The notes beneath the pieces were generated by a model, which ran no database searches, had not been told where the DNA came from, and saw nothing but the letters and a program-made list of their open reading frames with translations. From the NCBI RefSeq assembly GCF_019279795.1, contig NC_056739.1:18145292-18209291 (forward strand): a stretch of DNA of 64,000 nt, read 5' to 3'. The position numbers were made by a program, and so were the translations under genes. This DNA comes from Protopterus annectens. Lineage: Eukaryota > Chordata > Ceratodontiformes > Protopteridae. Below are positions 21,526 through 31,896 of the stretch, in pieces (positions within the stretch are counted from its first letter, which is position 1; each line of letters begins with the position of its first letter).

Positions 21526-22739
21526 TGTAAGATTCTCATGTGGAAGCGGGCTAAAGGGAGGAGAGGGTTAGCCGCCGCCATTATTCCTAAGAGCTTCAGG
21601 ACCAGTCTGACTTTGACCTTGTTGCTCTGCAAGACAAGAGAGACCCGTCTGTGTATGTCTGCTACCCTTTGCTCTGTGAGTCTGGCTGACATGTTGACTG
21701 TGTCTAGATTTGCGCCTATGAAGGTAATAACACGACAGGGTGACAAGACAGACTTTTCGTAATTTATGGAGATGCCTAGTGTTTGACATGTGCGTAAGGT
21801 GTAGTCTCTGACAAGAAGGAGAAGATGCTTGGTGGGGGCTGTTAGGAGCCAGTCGTCTAAATATGGAAACACTTGGAATCCTTGCCGTCTCAGATGAGAG
21901 GCAACCACCGCCATGCATTTGGTAAACACTCGGGGGGCTGTAGTGAGACCAAAGGGCAGGGCCCTGAACTGGAAATGACTGGTTCCCAGCCTGAAGCGGA
22001 GAAATCTCCTGGAGCGTCGGTTCATTCTGATGTGATAGTACGCATCCTGGAGGTCTATAGAGCACATCCAGTTGTCCCGCCCCAAAAAGGGCAGAATGGA
22101 CTGCAGCGTGACCATCTGAAATTTCGTTCTCTTGACAAACTTGTTCAAGATGCTGAGATCCAAGATGGGTCTCCAGACCCCTGTTTTCTTTGGCACCAAA
22201 AAGAATTTGGAGTAGATTCCGGATCCTTGTTGGTCTGCTGGAACTGGTTGAATGGCTCTTTTTGAAAGCAGCTTTGAAATTTCTAGTGCTGCGTGTTCCC
22301 TTTGATTGGGTGAAACGTCTGGAAGGGAACTTTTGGATCGTCTTGGGATATGAATGAACAGAATTTTGTAGCCCTCGGATATGATCGACTGTACCCACTT
22401 GTCTCTGGTAAGGGAAAGCCAGGCTTCTGCGTACAGCGATAATCTTCCCCCGACTGCCTCCGAAGGTGGACAGCCGGGCAGCCCCTCAGGGGTGCTGAAA
22501 GGGTTTGTCAGAGAAAGTTTCTCTGCTACCCTGGTTCTGCGGGCCCCCCCTGCCTCTAGGACGGTGTCTATTATTATTGTTCCCCCCTCTGCCTCTAGAG
22601 GGGAACCGACTCTGTGCGTCAGGCGAGACTCCCTGTGATTGTTTGCAGAACCACATCTTTCCCCCCTTCTGACCTTTGGGGTAAGGTCTAGAAGGAGTAG
22701 AAAAACGGACTCCCACGGCAGAGAGAGTCTTGCCTTCAA
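20577..22739 (-). CDS. E6 RT/RNase H/post-RNase H polyprotein, intact
   Basis: This open frame of 720 residues would copy element RNA into cDNA. RT motifs are RPILDLSILN (190-199), CSIDLQDAYYHI (226-237), LPFGLTTAPRVF (261-272) and FPYLDDWL (291-298, catalytic Asp pair 295-296). RNase H shows TTDAS (D460), LEM (E493), TDN (D518) and ADKLSR (D569). A downstream domain has CCDLFATPQN (599-608) and LIAPYWPRQVWFP (663-675), positionally equivalent to the Dam-like domain reported in DIRS elements. It overlaps gag at its 5' end (22,486-22,739) and YR at its 3' end, each in a different frame. The true start is unknown; it may be expressed through frameshifting or reinitiation. Confidence 0.92.
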   Translation of the reverse strand: MKARLSLPWESVFLLLLDLTPKVRRGERCGSANNHRESRLTHRVGSPLEAEGGTIIIDTVLEAGGARRTRVAEKLSLTNPFSTPEGLPGCPPSEAVGGRLSLYAEAWLSLTRDKWVQSIISEGYKILFIHIPRRSKSSLPDVSPNQREHAALEISKLLSKRAIQPVPADQQGSGIYSKFFLVPKKTGVWRPILDLSILNKFVKRTKFQMVTLQSILPFLGRDNWMCSIDLQDAYYHIRMNRRSRRFLRFRLGTSHFQFRALPFGLTTAPRVFTKCMAVVASHLRRQGFQVFPYLDDWLLTAPTKHLLLLVRDYTLRTCQTLGISINYEKSVLSPCRVITFIGANLDTVNMSARLTEQRVADIHRRVSLVLQSNKVKVRLVLKLLGIMAAANPLLPLARFHMRILQWMLFTQWSFQRLPMSHSIVITQSCRNHLSWWIASPQLCLGRPFVPSPPVATLTTDASLIGWGGGHYQGRTVQGMWQPFECHLHINVLEMRAVLLALQALQDSFRKGTIAIQTDNMSVVWYINKQGGTRSYPLCREALRLWQWAISSQRFLLAMHIPGKSNVIADKLSRAILMPHEWSLKNSVLEEIFQKWGRPCCDLFATPQNSKCDDFFTLFPQPGHPSRDALVHDWPQGLLYAFPPFPLISQLIQKAIALKASMILIAPYWPRQVWFPFLHCYLLEQPWHLDPVPDLLTHQSGQLHHSLPSLHLTAWLLQFQL

Positions 22740-24745
22740 CCTCGCACCGAGTCAGGGTTTCCTTCACTTGAGGACCAAAGAGGGATGATCCATCAAAGGG
22801 GGAGTTAGTGAAGGATGCCTTGAAAGGGTCCGCAAAGTTACATAGCCGCATCCAGGCGTGCCGACGTAAGGCCACACCTGTACCTGCAGCTCTACTCGCT
22901 CCGTCCGCCGCGTATCAAAGGAGGCGCATGGAGGAGTTAACTATTGAGTTGAGGGTCGCCAGCTGAGAGTTCATTCTATCCTGAAAACCCGCAGCTGATG
23001 GATCCTTTAACATTTCACTCGCTTCCTTAAGCAAATCCCTCTGGAGACGAGTGAAATGACACAGGTAATTCAGCAAGCGCATAGAAAAGGTCGCTGATGA
23101 AAACATCCGCTTACCGTACCTGTCCATGGTCCTAGACTCCTTGTTAGGAGGATGGACAGGTACTGAAGGATCAGCTAGCTCCTTCTTGGTGGCCGCAGCC
23201 ACCACCATAGCATCAACAGAGATGCCTTTGGCTAAGAATTCTTTATCCTTCGGGGCAGTGATGAATTTTGACGGTCTCCTGGGGGTGGGTTCCACTGAGT
23301 CAGGAGCCGTCCAAGCCTTCCTTGCTACCACTTTCATGAGGGGGTCAAAGGGAGGGGACACCCAGGAGGTGGAAGGGCGAGAGCCAAACGCCTCAGGATA
23401 CACTGATTCATCCTCTGATGGGTTAAGGGCTGGCCAATTCCCCCTCTGTTTTAAGATTTCGAGGATGTCCGCAAAGGAGACATCTTCAGAGGGGGAACGA
23501 GGGGAACCCTCAGAATCCTCTAAATCAGTGTCAGAGGTGACAGACTCAGGGGAGTCAATGTGCTTCCTCTTGCACTGCCTCTTCCTAGGGGGCTCTCCTA
23601 CAGGGTCAGGAGAGGCCTCGGAAGAGGAGGAAATACCACTGGGGATACTTGAGGGGCTGGCTCTCTGATCCGAGATGAGGGGGTGAGAAGAAATCACCGC
23701 AGGCACCGTGGAGGGAGGGGCAGATGGAGCCGACTGTGGGGTAGAACCTGGTTCTAACACGCTCCTCATGACCTCGAAGGCACCCCTGTCAGGCAGGGCC
23801 AGAGGTCTCCGCTCCGAAAAGCTGAAAACCTCCCCCGGCACCGACAGTGATGGCTCCGAGGCTGATGTCGGAGCCGAACTCACCAGAGCCGAAGCACCGA
23901 GAGGGAGAGCGGGGTCGGACAAGGGTCCGATGCCACTCACCCCCTCGGAGCCGACAAGGGAAGTCCGGCGCCGAGATTCCTCCAAAGAAGTAATCGGAGC
24001 CAAAGACGGCGCCGAAGACAAAGGAATCGGTACCGACGCACCCACAGTCTCGGGTCCGACCAGCCCCGGCTCCGAACTCAAAAGAGTCAGAGGAGGAACA
24101 TTCTGGGTGACGGGAATAGCCATCGACCGTTGAGTCGGGCTATGAAGCATTTGGGCCAGTGCCTCGGACTTGAGAAGTCGACTCACCACCCTCTGTAGGT
24201 CATGGTCTGAAAGTCTCGACGACCTAGAGGAATGAGATCTATGGCTCCGTTCAGACAACAATGGCGATGCTGGAGCCGAATGAACGGAGCCGATAGATGG
24301 TGATCTAGACCTATTTCTGGAAGTCGGTTCCGATAACCTAATCGGAGCCGATTCAACAGTGTCTACCTCGGCTCCGGCCGGAGCTGAGGAAACAGTAGGA
24401 ACATGTGTTCGAGAATCATCGGCTCCAGCCGGAGCCGATGTCCAAACAGGCTTCGAAGCTCCAGCCGAAGACTCAGATACTGGAGCCGACGGTCTGGAAG
24501 GCTTGGAGGGTTTCCCCGAAGATTGAGTTGGGGGACCCCTCAGGCGTCAGTAAGTCCCTTAAAATGAGCTTATTTTTCCGCTCCTGCAGGACTTGAGGGC
24601 TGAAACCATGGCAAACAGCACATGAGTCCTGCAGGTGCAAAGGTCCCAGGCAGTAGACACAAGAAGTGTGACCGTCTGTCAGAGACATTTTCTGACAGCA
24701 GGAGTCACACTTCTTAAAGCCTGAGACCTTAGATTCTTTAGGCAT
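22486..24745 (-). pseudogene. E6 gag, one nonsense codon and one frameshift
   Basis: The start at 24,745 gives MPKESKVSGFKKCDSC with three CxxC pairs (C13/C16, C29/C32, C42/C45). From 24,261 downwards the frame is open to 22,915. It shows SSRLSDHDLQRVVSRLL, SAP/SEP repeats, PPRKRQCKRKHIDSP, SDTDLEDSEGSP, DVSFADILEILKQRG, VDAMVVAAATKKE, VHPPNKESRTMDRYG and FTRLQRDLLKEA. A TGA near 22,915 replaces the Ser of the RLISYAADG block, and the frame then continues to 22,486 through LRRHAWMRLCNFADPFKASF to an Arg/Gly/Asn-rich tail. A frame change lies near 24,500. Confidence 0.87.
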
Positions 24746-25034
24746 GGTTCTAAAGATAGGAATCATTCACACAAGCACACCAAATTAAATAAGGAAAAAG
24801 TTTCCACACAAACACTCACTCCAAATACTAGGAGGGGTGGGAAAGGGGCCTAAGGCCTAAGGTGGATTTTGAGGAAAAAATCAAGGATTAAAGGGAAGGA
24901 TTCAAAAGACAGGGACTGGAATCGAACTATCTAAGTAAGGGATACTAGAAAATAAAATTAAAGGGGTCTAAGTTGACTAAAAGTCTAAGAAAATACACTA
25001 ACCTGTAGAGCCGGTTGGAACAAAGCACCTCGTC

Positions 25035-25188
25035 AGCTAAGCGGCAAACGAGATCTGAGTAGTTACCGCCTAGCATTGTGGGATATAGGGGAGCCTCGAG
25101 CCGGTGGAACTAGCTCTCAAGCTTTAGTAGTGGCCGAGTCGGAGCCCCCATCCAGCAAGAATGAAGGCGAGATAGACAACTTAACATT
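25035..25188 (-). repeat. E6 5' ITR
   Basis: Complement of the 3' ITR; ends CAACTTAACATT at the junction with E4. The second hairpin arm (TCGGCTCCG) is missing here, apparently through a small deletion near 25,146. Positions 24,746-25,035 are an A-rich leader with nothing else seen. Confidence 0.85.
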
Positions 25189-25899
25189 GGGCTGTTCAAG
25201 AGAACAATGAGCAGAGATGGCTGAAACATGGATCTTGATAGAGGAGAAAGAAAGTCCACCCTGAAGCAAATCAGCCAGGTATTTCAAGATCAGAGGAAGG
25301 GTAGGTTGAGAAGTAGACTCCCCTCTAGCCTGCATCCATTGAGAGAACCTTTCCCATTTGCCAGCACAGGATTCCCTAGTGCTAGGCCTCCTGGTTTCCC
25401 TCAGCAAGTCAACCACCTGTTGGGAAAGGGAGGAAGAAAGGGAAGGAGTCATACAATGAGCCATGCTGCCAAATGGAGAGATTGAAGATGAGGATGCAGA
25501 ATGTTTCCTCTTTCCTGAACCAAAAGATCTGGCTTCAGAGGAAGATGCCAAGAAGGAAGATGGGAGAGACTGTGAAGCAGTGGATACCAATGCTGTCTGG
25601 GCCAGTCCGGAGCTATGAGAATAGTCATTGGACGTTTGTCCCTGATCTTCACTAATACTCTGGGAAGAAGAGGAAGACGAGGGAAGGCGAACACTGATAG
25701 CAACGTCCAAGGGAACGACAGAGCATCCACTTTCCAAGCTCTGCTGTCTAGTGCAAAAGAGAGGTAGCAGATGGTTGTCTGGGGAGGAGAAAAGATCCAC
25801 CTGAGGAGTGCCCCAACATTGAATGATGGGGTAAAAGTCTGCTCTGTTCAGCTGCCACTCGTGAGGATCCAGGGTTTGCCTGCTCAACTGGTCTGCCAA
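25189..25899 (-). pseudogene. E4 YR, N-terminal part, overlapping RNase H 3' end
   Basis: The core-binding region reads SSLSQQVVDLLRETRRPSTR, then CAGKWERFSQWMQARG and FSSIKIHVSAISAH, up to LEQPN, where E6 intervenes. The same interval in another frame (25,449-25,730) encodes the post-RNase H block FAFPRLPLLPRVLVKI and ILIAPDWPRQHWYP. The upstream part of the YR frame (MADQLSRQTLDPHEWQL) is the end of RNase H, so the YR start is not defined. Confidence 0.78.
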
Positions 25900-27551
25900 A
25901 ACACTCAGCCTTCCTGGAAGAAACTAAGCTAGGAGATGCAGGTCCAGGGATGCTGCCATGGACCAAAGATTTATGTTTTGCCTGCACAGGGGGTAAGACT
26001 GAGTCCCTCCCTGCTTGTTGATATGCCACAGGACCGTGGTGTTGTCTGTCTTGACAAGCAGGGTCCCTGGAAAAGGAAGATGCTTGAAAGCTAGTAAGGC
26101 CTGCTGAACTGCAATCAACTCCTTTAGATTTATGTGCAGGTGCATCTGCTGGGCGTTCCACCGTCCCTCTATGCATCTGCCATCCAGGTGTGCTCCCCAG
26201 GCATAGTCCGATGCGTCTGTAGACAGAACTTGAGTGGCAAGAGGTGTCCGAAAAGGCATGCCTTTGTTTTGAAGACAGGCTGTTGCCCACCATAGAAACT
26301 CCACCTGCAGAGATGGAAGCAGAGGAATCATCATATCCAGGTCCTATGTGTGTTGACACCAAATGTTCTTGAGGTACCATTGCCATTTCCTCATATGCAG
26401 TCTTACATATGGAATCATGAGAATACAAGATGCCATGAATACCAGAGCTTGCAGGTATTTCCTTGCAGGGAGCTGGGACAGGCTTGCCAAGTCCATGAAG
26501 TAAACTGAAAGAGTTGTCTGCTTCTCCTGGGTGAGATATATCATCTGGGCGGCTGTGTTCAGACTCGCTCCCAGGAATGTTATCTCCTTGGATGATACCA
26601 TTTTCGATTTTTCCACATTGAGAGTGCAACCCAGGGAAGACAGAAGAGTCTTTACGAATTCCAGATCCTTTAATAGCTGTTCCGGAGACCTTGCTTGAAT
26701 CAGACAGTCGTCCAAGTATGGGTACATCTGAATTTTCTTCTGCCTGCAAAAAGCAATGACTGGGGCCAGGCACTTTGTGAAGACTCTGGGAGCATTAGAT
26801 AAGCCAAAGGGCTGCGCAGAGAATTGGTAATGTTGCTTACCCACTCTGAAACGAAGATACTGCCTGCAATAGGAATGTGCAGATAAGCCTCTTTGAGATC
26901 TAAGGTTACCAGCCAGGAATCCTTTTCTAGCAGTGGTAGCAACTGATGCAGAGTGAGCATTTTGAACTTTGGAATTACTAGAAGAGAGTTCAGAATTGAA
27001 AGATTCAGGATAGGACGCCAGGTGTCTTCTTTGTTTTGGAACTAGGAAAAGCCAGGAATAAAAACCCTGGCCTACCTGCTGAGCAGGAACTGATTCTATT
27101 GCTCCCAGATGAGACAGAGACAAAATTTGTTTTTCTACTTCTGCCCTTTGGTTTGGAAGAACATCGGGAATCCCTTGGGAGCTGGAAAGGTGCGGAAAGA
27201 AAACTTGTGCCCTAGGGACACCGTTTTGAGTACCCATTTGTTGTCTGTGATAGTGGCCCAGACATCTGCAAAAAGGGCCAACCTTCCCCCTAAAGGACTT
27301 TCCCAGCAAGCAAGAACAGACAGAAGTTGTAAAAAGTCATTGAGAGTGCTTTGATTGAGAAGCAGGCTTGGAGCTTCCCCCTTTAGAAGTGGAGGCCTGC
27401 CAATGCCTAGACCTTTGAAAAGCAGCTCCCTGCCTCCTAGAAGATTTGTAACCTCTAGTCCTGGAATGGTTCTGTCTGCTGGTATCAGGAAAGGTCCAAC
27501 TCTTGGAAGGGTAATTCCTGCTAAAGCGAGGGGGATGAACTTGCAGGACAT
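25449..27551 (-). pseudogene. E4 RT/RNase H polyprotein, family B
   Basis: RT has WLVTLDLKEAYLHIPI, RKGFLAGNL (shifted frame), PFGLSNAPRVFTKCLAP and an intact YPYLDDCLIQA (near 26,710). RNase H has STDASDYAWGAHL, INLKELIAVQQALLAF, KTDNTTVLWHINKQGG and MADQLSRQTLDPHEW. The post-RNase H domain has QVDLFSSPDN. Frameshifts near 27,030, 26,880 and 26,340 break the frame. YLDDC in place of the YLDDW of family A and TDNTTV in place of TDNMSV mark the family. Confidence 0.82.
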
Positions 27552-29175
27552 CCTTAACAGTTTGCATGGACTTGGCCTTATCCTCCATCTTCTTCAGTAT
27601 CTCCTCTGCTTTGCTGCCAAAAATACTGTCTTTATGCAAAGGTACATCCAAAAGCTTAGCCTTGACAGGTTCTGGAAGAGGCTGTTCTCTGAGCCAAGTG
27701 TGCCTTCTAATAACAGATCCAGTAGCCATTGCCCTGCTGGAGGCCTCTAGGATGTCAAAACCACAATGTAAAGAATGCTTATTGACCAGACTGGAGGAAT
27801 TCAGTATATCCTGCATGTCTTTACGCTCTGCCAAAAGAGGTACACTTGCTATCCTAGACTTAATAGCCTCCAAGGTGTGTTGCTGGTACTTCAGCATATG
27901 AAATAGACAATTGGTAGCCCTAACAGCTACAGTGGCAGAGGTATAAACCTTCTTACCCCACCTATCTAGGTTCCTAGACTCCATGTCCAATGGAACAGGA
28001 TTCCTGGTGACAGTGGCCTTAACTCCTTTAGGGCCCTGAGAAATAACCTCTGGATCCACCAACGGATTCCTAAAAAGAAACAGATGTGAATCAGGGACCC
28101 TGTAGTACCTTGTCAGGCTTCCTAGGAGCAGGAGGAACCGAATTTGGAGACAAAGAATTTTCCAGAAAAACATCAACAACAACTTCCAACACAGGGAGAA
28201 TAACAAGAGGCTTATGCTGAGGTAAATCCAGGAACTCCCTAATCTTTTTCTTGGTTGGGGATAATCCTGACTTTCCCATTTAAAATGTTCCCTGCGGGAA
28301 AAGTATCACCAAAAGAGAAATCCTCTGGAGGAGAGGCCGAAGGGATGGACTCCAACGCATCTGAATCCTCAAAAGGAGGAAAAGCCCGAGAAAGGTCTCA
28401 TCAGCAGAAATGCTCAAAGAATCAGAACCTGAGCAGGATAAAACCTCAGGAGAAACATCCCTACTCCTTTTAGGAGGAGGAGGAGGCGGAGAACCCCTAA
28501 AAAGAGTCAACAAATCATTAGCCATTTTAACCATTTGGCATTGAGGGGAACGAGAAGCAGCTGGAGCCTGCCTTTTCACAGGTTTACGAATGGAAGATTT
28601 ACCTGCAAGCCTGAAGAACTCGGGAGGCCTAGCAACCGCCAAAGTTGCAGCAGAGGTTGAAGGAAGAAGTTTGCTGTCAGAACGCAAAACGAAGGCCTTG
28701 GACACCGGAGTCAACTTAGCGGCTCTGGCTCCAACAGAAGAGGCGACCGGCGACAGGTTGGAAGGCAAAATGGAGGCCTAAGGGACTCAGACTCCATCAA
28801 GGCCTGTGGTTGTACATCTGCGGACTGCAGGGACTGCAAAGGCGTCTCACTGGCTACCGCTTGACTGATGCCCAACTTAACCTCATCCAAGGACTTAGTT
28901 TTCTGATGCCTGTTGCGGTCCTTATCCTTACGTTTCTTCGAAAAATCTAAAGCCTGAAGACCGGCGGACGCCATACCAACAAATTTAGGCCAAACTCCAA
29001 AATGCCTAACCAATATCTTAGCCCAATGACGGATAGTACGCGGATTAAAGGGGACGCAGAGATCACACTTGGGAACGTCGTGGTCAAGGCCTAAACAAAT
29101 GATGCAATACGAATTAAAATCTCTATGGGGAATCTGCTTTCCACAGGTAAAGCAATTATTAACTTTTTCTGACAT
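27337..29175 (-). pseudogene. E4 gag, family B, frameshifted
   Basis: The start at 29,175 gives MSEKVNNCFTCGKQIPH with CxxC pairs CFTC, CIIC and CDLC. Later blocks are a Pro run PPPPPKRSRDVSPEVLSCSGSD, YYRVPDSHLFLFRNP, ISQGPKGVKATVT, LDRWGKKVYTSA, HMLKYQQHTLEAIKSR, LHCGFDILEASSRAMATGSVIRRHTWLREQ and DSIFGSKAEEILKKMEDKAKSMQTVKD. Frame changes are near 28,740, 28,400 and 28,130. The block IRRHTWLRE...SIFGSKAEE is recognisably related to the family A LRRQAWMRL...SLFGPKVKD block, so the two gags are homologous. Confidence 0.82.
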
Positions 29176-29249
29176 TCGTTAAAGCAAGAAAAGAGGATCC
29201 CCAAAGGGGTACTTAACTGTAGCAGACTTCAACTTGTAGTCAGAAACCA

Positions 29250-29489
29250 ACAAAGGTAAACTGCCGACTGGCACTTGTGCATGAAAAGCTTCTGCTTCGG
29301 GCTCTGCGGCAAGGAAGACTGAGGATGTGACATTGGTTGCCTCCTTTTGTATCAGACACCCTGACGTCCTTTACAACCAATGGCAACCGACATCATTTTT
29401 ATTTACCTTTAGTATTCTGGCTGACTGAGGGCTACCGGGAGCCGGATAACTCCTTTGTTAGGACTGCAACAGTGAAACACAATGAACAT
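29250..29489 (-). repeat. E4 5' ITR
   Basis: Complementary to the 3' ITR at about 11,690-11,880 and to the ICR at 18,165-18,215. Ends GAAACACAATGAACAT next to E3 gag codons. Confidence 0.82.
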
Positions 29490-31375
29490 CCCTCTGCAGC
29501 ATTGGATATTAACTTCACTGACAAATTAGCTATTGACGTAAGAGTGGCCAGCTTGGAAGAGATGGTCTTAAAGTCCTCCACAGGCATGGACTCTGAGAGG
29601 TAAGTGGTAAGCTCTTTTATCAAATCCCTCTGGAGACAGGTAAAATGAGTCAGGTAATTTAGTGCTTGCAGGCTGAAAGAAGCCGATATGAACACCCACT
29701 TTCCAAATCTGTCCAATGCTCTCAATTCATGATTGGGAGGATGGACCGATGAGCTCTGCTCCGCCAGCTGTTTGGTGGCAGCAGCTACCACAATACCATC
29801 AAATGGAGCTGCCTTGGACCAAAAGGCCTTGTCTAGTGGAGGGCGCAGAAATTTGTCTGCTGTTTTGGGCACTGGCTCCACTGTATCGGTTTCCTTCTAG
29901 GCCCTGCTGGCAATAAGGTTGATCAATAGGTCAGCAGGAGGGGGATCACCCAAGAGGTAGATGGGCCTGTGCCGAAAGCCTCCAGAAACACAGCTTCCTC
30001 AAAGGACTGGGACTGCGCAGACCAACCACCCTTGGCCTTAAGAATCTCCAGTATGTCTTAGACATCATTGGGTGGTAATCTTGGGGATCTGTCCCTTTCG
30101 ATATCCATGTCCTCTGTGATGGACTCTATCGAGGAGTCAAGATGTCTCCTCTTACACATCCTCTTCCAAGGAACTTCCTCCATGAGAGGATCAGGGGAAG
30201 ATTCGGAAGAGGTGGGGGACCCCTATGGGGGTACCTTCTCCCTGGAGGCTAGATCGGACGGCCTGACCAGGAGCAGGATGAGAGGGTCTGCTCAAATTCT
30301 GTGGCTGGGATGGGGCATGGCGAGAAGGGGAGGCTACTCTGGTAGTAGAGATCTTTCCATTACTCAAAACACGGAGGGACTGGATGAAGCTCCCCTCTCC
30401 CTCCCCTGCTGATAACACCACAACAGATGAAGGAGCCCACTCTGCCAGAACCTCCAACCCTACAGATAGTGCCAGTCTGGAGCTATCAAGTACCGAAGCA
30501 CCAAGGGCCAGAGAACGGTCTGAAAGGCCCGGACCCAAACCAGCCCCCACGGATGCCAGGGAGACAACCCAGACCGGTGGCCCAGCCTGTCCCGGGGAAA
30601 GGGAAGCAGAGCTGGCCACAGACTCTGATGGGGTAGGGATAAAAGGAGTCCCAGTAACCCCCATCACCTCCCTGTTGCACACCGGCTTCCCCAAGTCCAA
30701 ACCCTGGGAGATCAGACGAGGAGAAAGAAATCTGGGAGTGAGACGTTTCCCCAATCCTGTGAGCTGGGGAAGCCAGGAGCCCAAGTTAAATTTGAGACCT
30801 CATGAAGGACCACATCATCCTGTCCATACTGGAAGGAAGGATGCTCCTGGAGGATCGGGAGGAATCCAAGGACCTAGCCGGAAAAATGTGCTTGGACCAA
30901 GTGGACCTTCTTCTCTGGTCTGGGGAATGGGTCCTGTGTGGAGTAGAAAATAAATGATCCCCTCACGCATGATCCGAAGGAAGGTCTTCAACCAGGATGA
31001 GATTCAACATGGGTCTCAGATCAGACCAAAACAGATCTGAGGAAACTGCTAAGGCTGGAGTTGGATCCAGGGATCTGGGATCAGACAGCCCAACCTTCTT
31101 GGAGGAAACCTCATCTGAAGAAGAAGAAGGTTTCCTCTTATGGCCAGAGGGTCCTGACTTGAAGGAAGATTCCTTGACCAAGGGGCTCCCCTGAACCAGG
31201 GCTCTTAAAAGAAGCTTATTCCAGTGGTCGACCAGAGCTCTGGGGCACAAATGCTGCATTCAACCTCCAGGGGGCCGGCGCCGAGAGAGTAGAGGCACTC
31301 CTCATAGAAGTCGGAAACAGGCATCTCCCGACCGCACGAGGAGCTGCTCGTGAACCCCAAAGGCTTGTCTGACAT
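29490..31375 (-). pseudogene. E3 gag, N-terminal and middle part
   Basis: Continues E3 gag across the E4 insertion. The start at 31,375 gives MSDKPLGF; the CxxC region is decayed (only a few of the six Cys remain, as in SICAPEL). The best block is 29,490-29,881: MEPVPKTADKFLRPP, GIVVAAATKQLAEQSSSVHPPNHELRALDRFG, THFTCLQRDLIKEL and VKLISNAAEG. A remnant at 30,963-31,259 keeps WNKLLLRALVQG and HKRKPSSSSDE. Many frameshifts; clearly non-functional. Confidence 0.78.
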
Positions 31376-31896
31376 GTGGAAGCAACCAAAGCCGAAAGGA
31401 AAGCTTAAAGAGGAGTCAGAAAACCAGGCTAGAAGTCCAAAATCTTGAGATCCATCCTGTACAAAAAGGGACCAATACAAGAACAATAACATATTAATAA
31501 AATATAAATACAATATCAATAAAACTGAGCGATCAGCCAACCAAACTAATCAAAAAGGGATCCAAAAACCAAGAACAACCAATGACCAAAAAATGACCAA
31601 CGGGAGGGGAAAATACACAACTGATAACTAAACAGAGTACTAGATCTAACTCAAACTTAGAGGGAAAGGAAAGACCAACAAGAAATCCCAAATAAAGAAA
31701 CTACTTACAGAAAAAATATGAGAAGCTGAGCTGTGTCTGATTGTTAAATAGCAAATGAGATCTGGGGGTTAGAGGGCAGCAGAGCATTATGGGAGGGGAG
31801 GAGCTTCAGCTAAGCTATTGTCAAGTGTGCTGGCTCAGATCCGATGTTGGATCCTAGACCCATATGTGATGAATGGTGACTAGGATAACATTATGA
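31376..31896 (-). repeat. E3 leader and 5' ITR
   Basis: A-rich leader to about 31,740, then an ITR with the family A blocks (GAGATCTGGGGG, GCATTATGGGA, TCAGATCCGATGTTGGATCC as a decayed hairpin). It ends near 31,896 against sequence of no recognised type. Confidence 0.72.

Larger units (their letters stand above)
19032..25188 (-). mobile_element. E6: complete-length DIRS family A (6.2 kb), best-preserved RT/RH
   Basis: Both ITRs and the ICR are intact in structure. It is inserted in the YR gene of E4, and host codons rejoin exactly around AATT/GGGC with no duplication. The 720-residue RT/RH frame is fully open. YR and gag each carry only one or two lesions, so this is probably one of the youngest copies. 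Confidence 0.94.
11647..29489 (-). mobile_element. E4: DIRS family B, split by E5 and E6
   Basis: Fragments are 11,647-12,013 (3' ITR), 18,133-19,031 (ICR and YR C-terminus) and 25,189-29,489 (YR N-terminus, RT/RH, gag, 5' ITR). Termini begin AGTACAG and end GAACAT, as in E8. It is inserted in E3 gag without target duplication. E5 split its ICR at GAAC/ATCTAC and E6 split its YR gene between the codons for LEQPN and FLSHPL; both sites rejoin exactly. Confidence 0.9.
9161..31896 (-). mobile_element. E3: DIRS family A, split by E4 and truncated at left by E2
   Basis: Fragments are 9,161-11,646 (YR N-terminus, post-RNase H domain, RNase H, RT, gag 3' part) and 29,490-31,896 (gag middle and N-terminus, leader, 5' ITR). 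Removing E4 restores a continuous gag frame across the junction (AAEG followed by SSRVAGGG) with no duplicated target bases. The YR C-terminus and 3' ITR should lie left of the window beyond E2. The sequence is more decayed than E1, E5 or E6. Confidence 0.88.
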
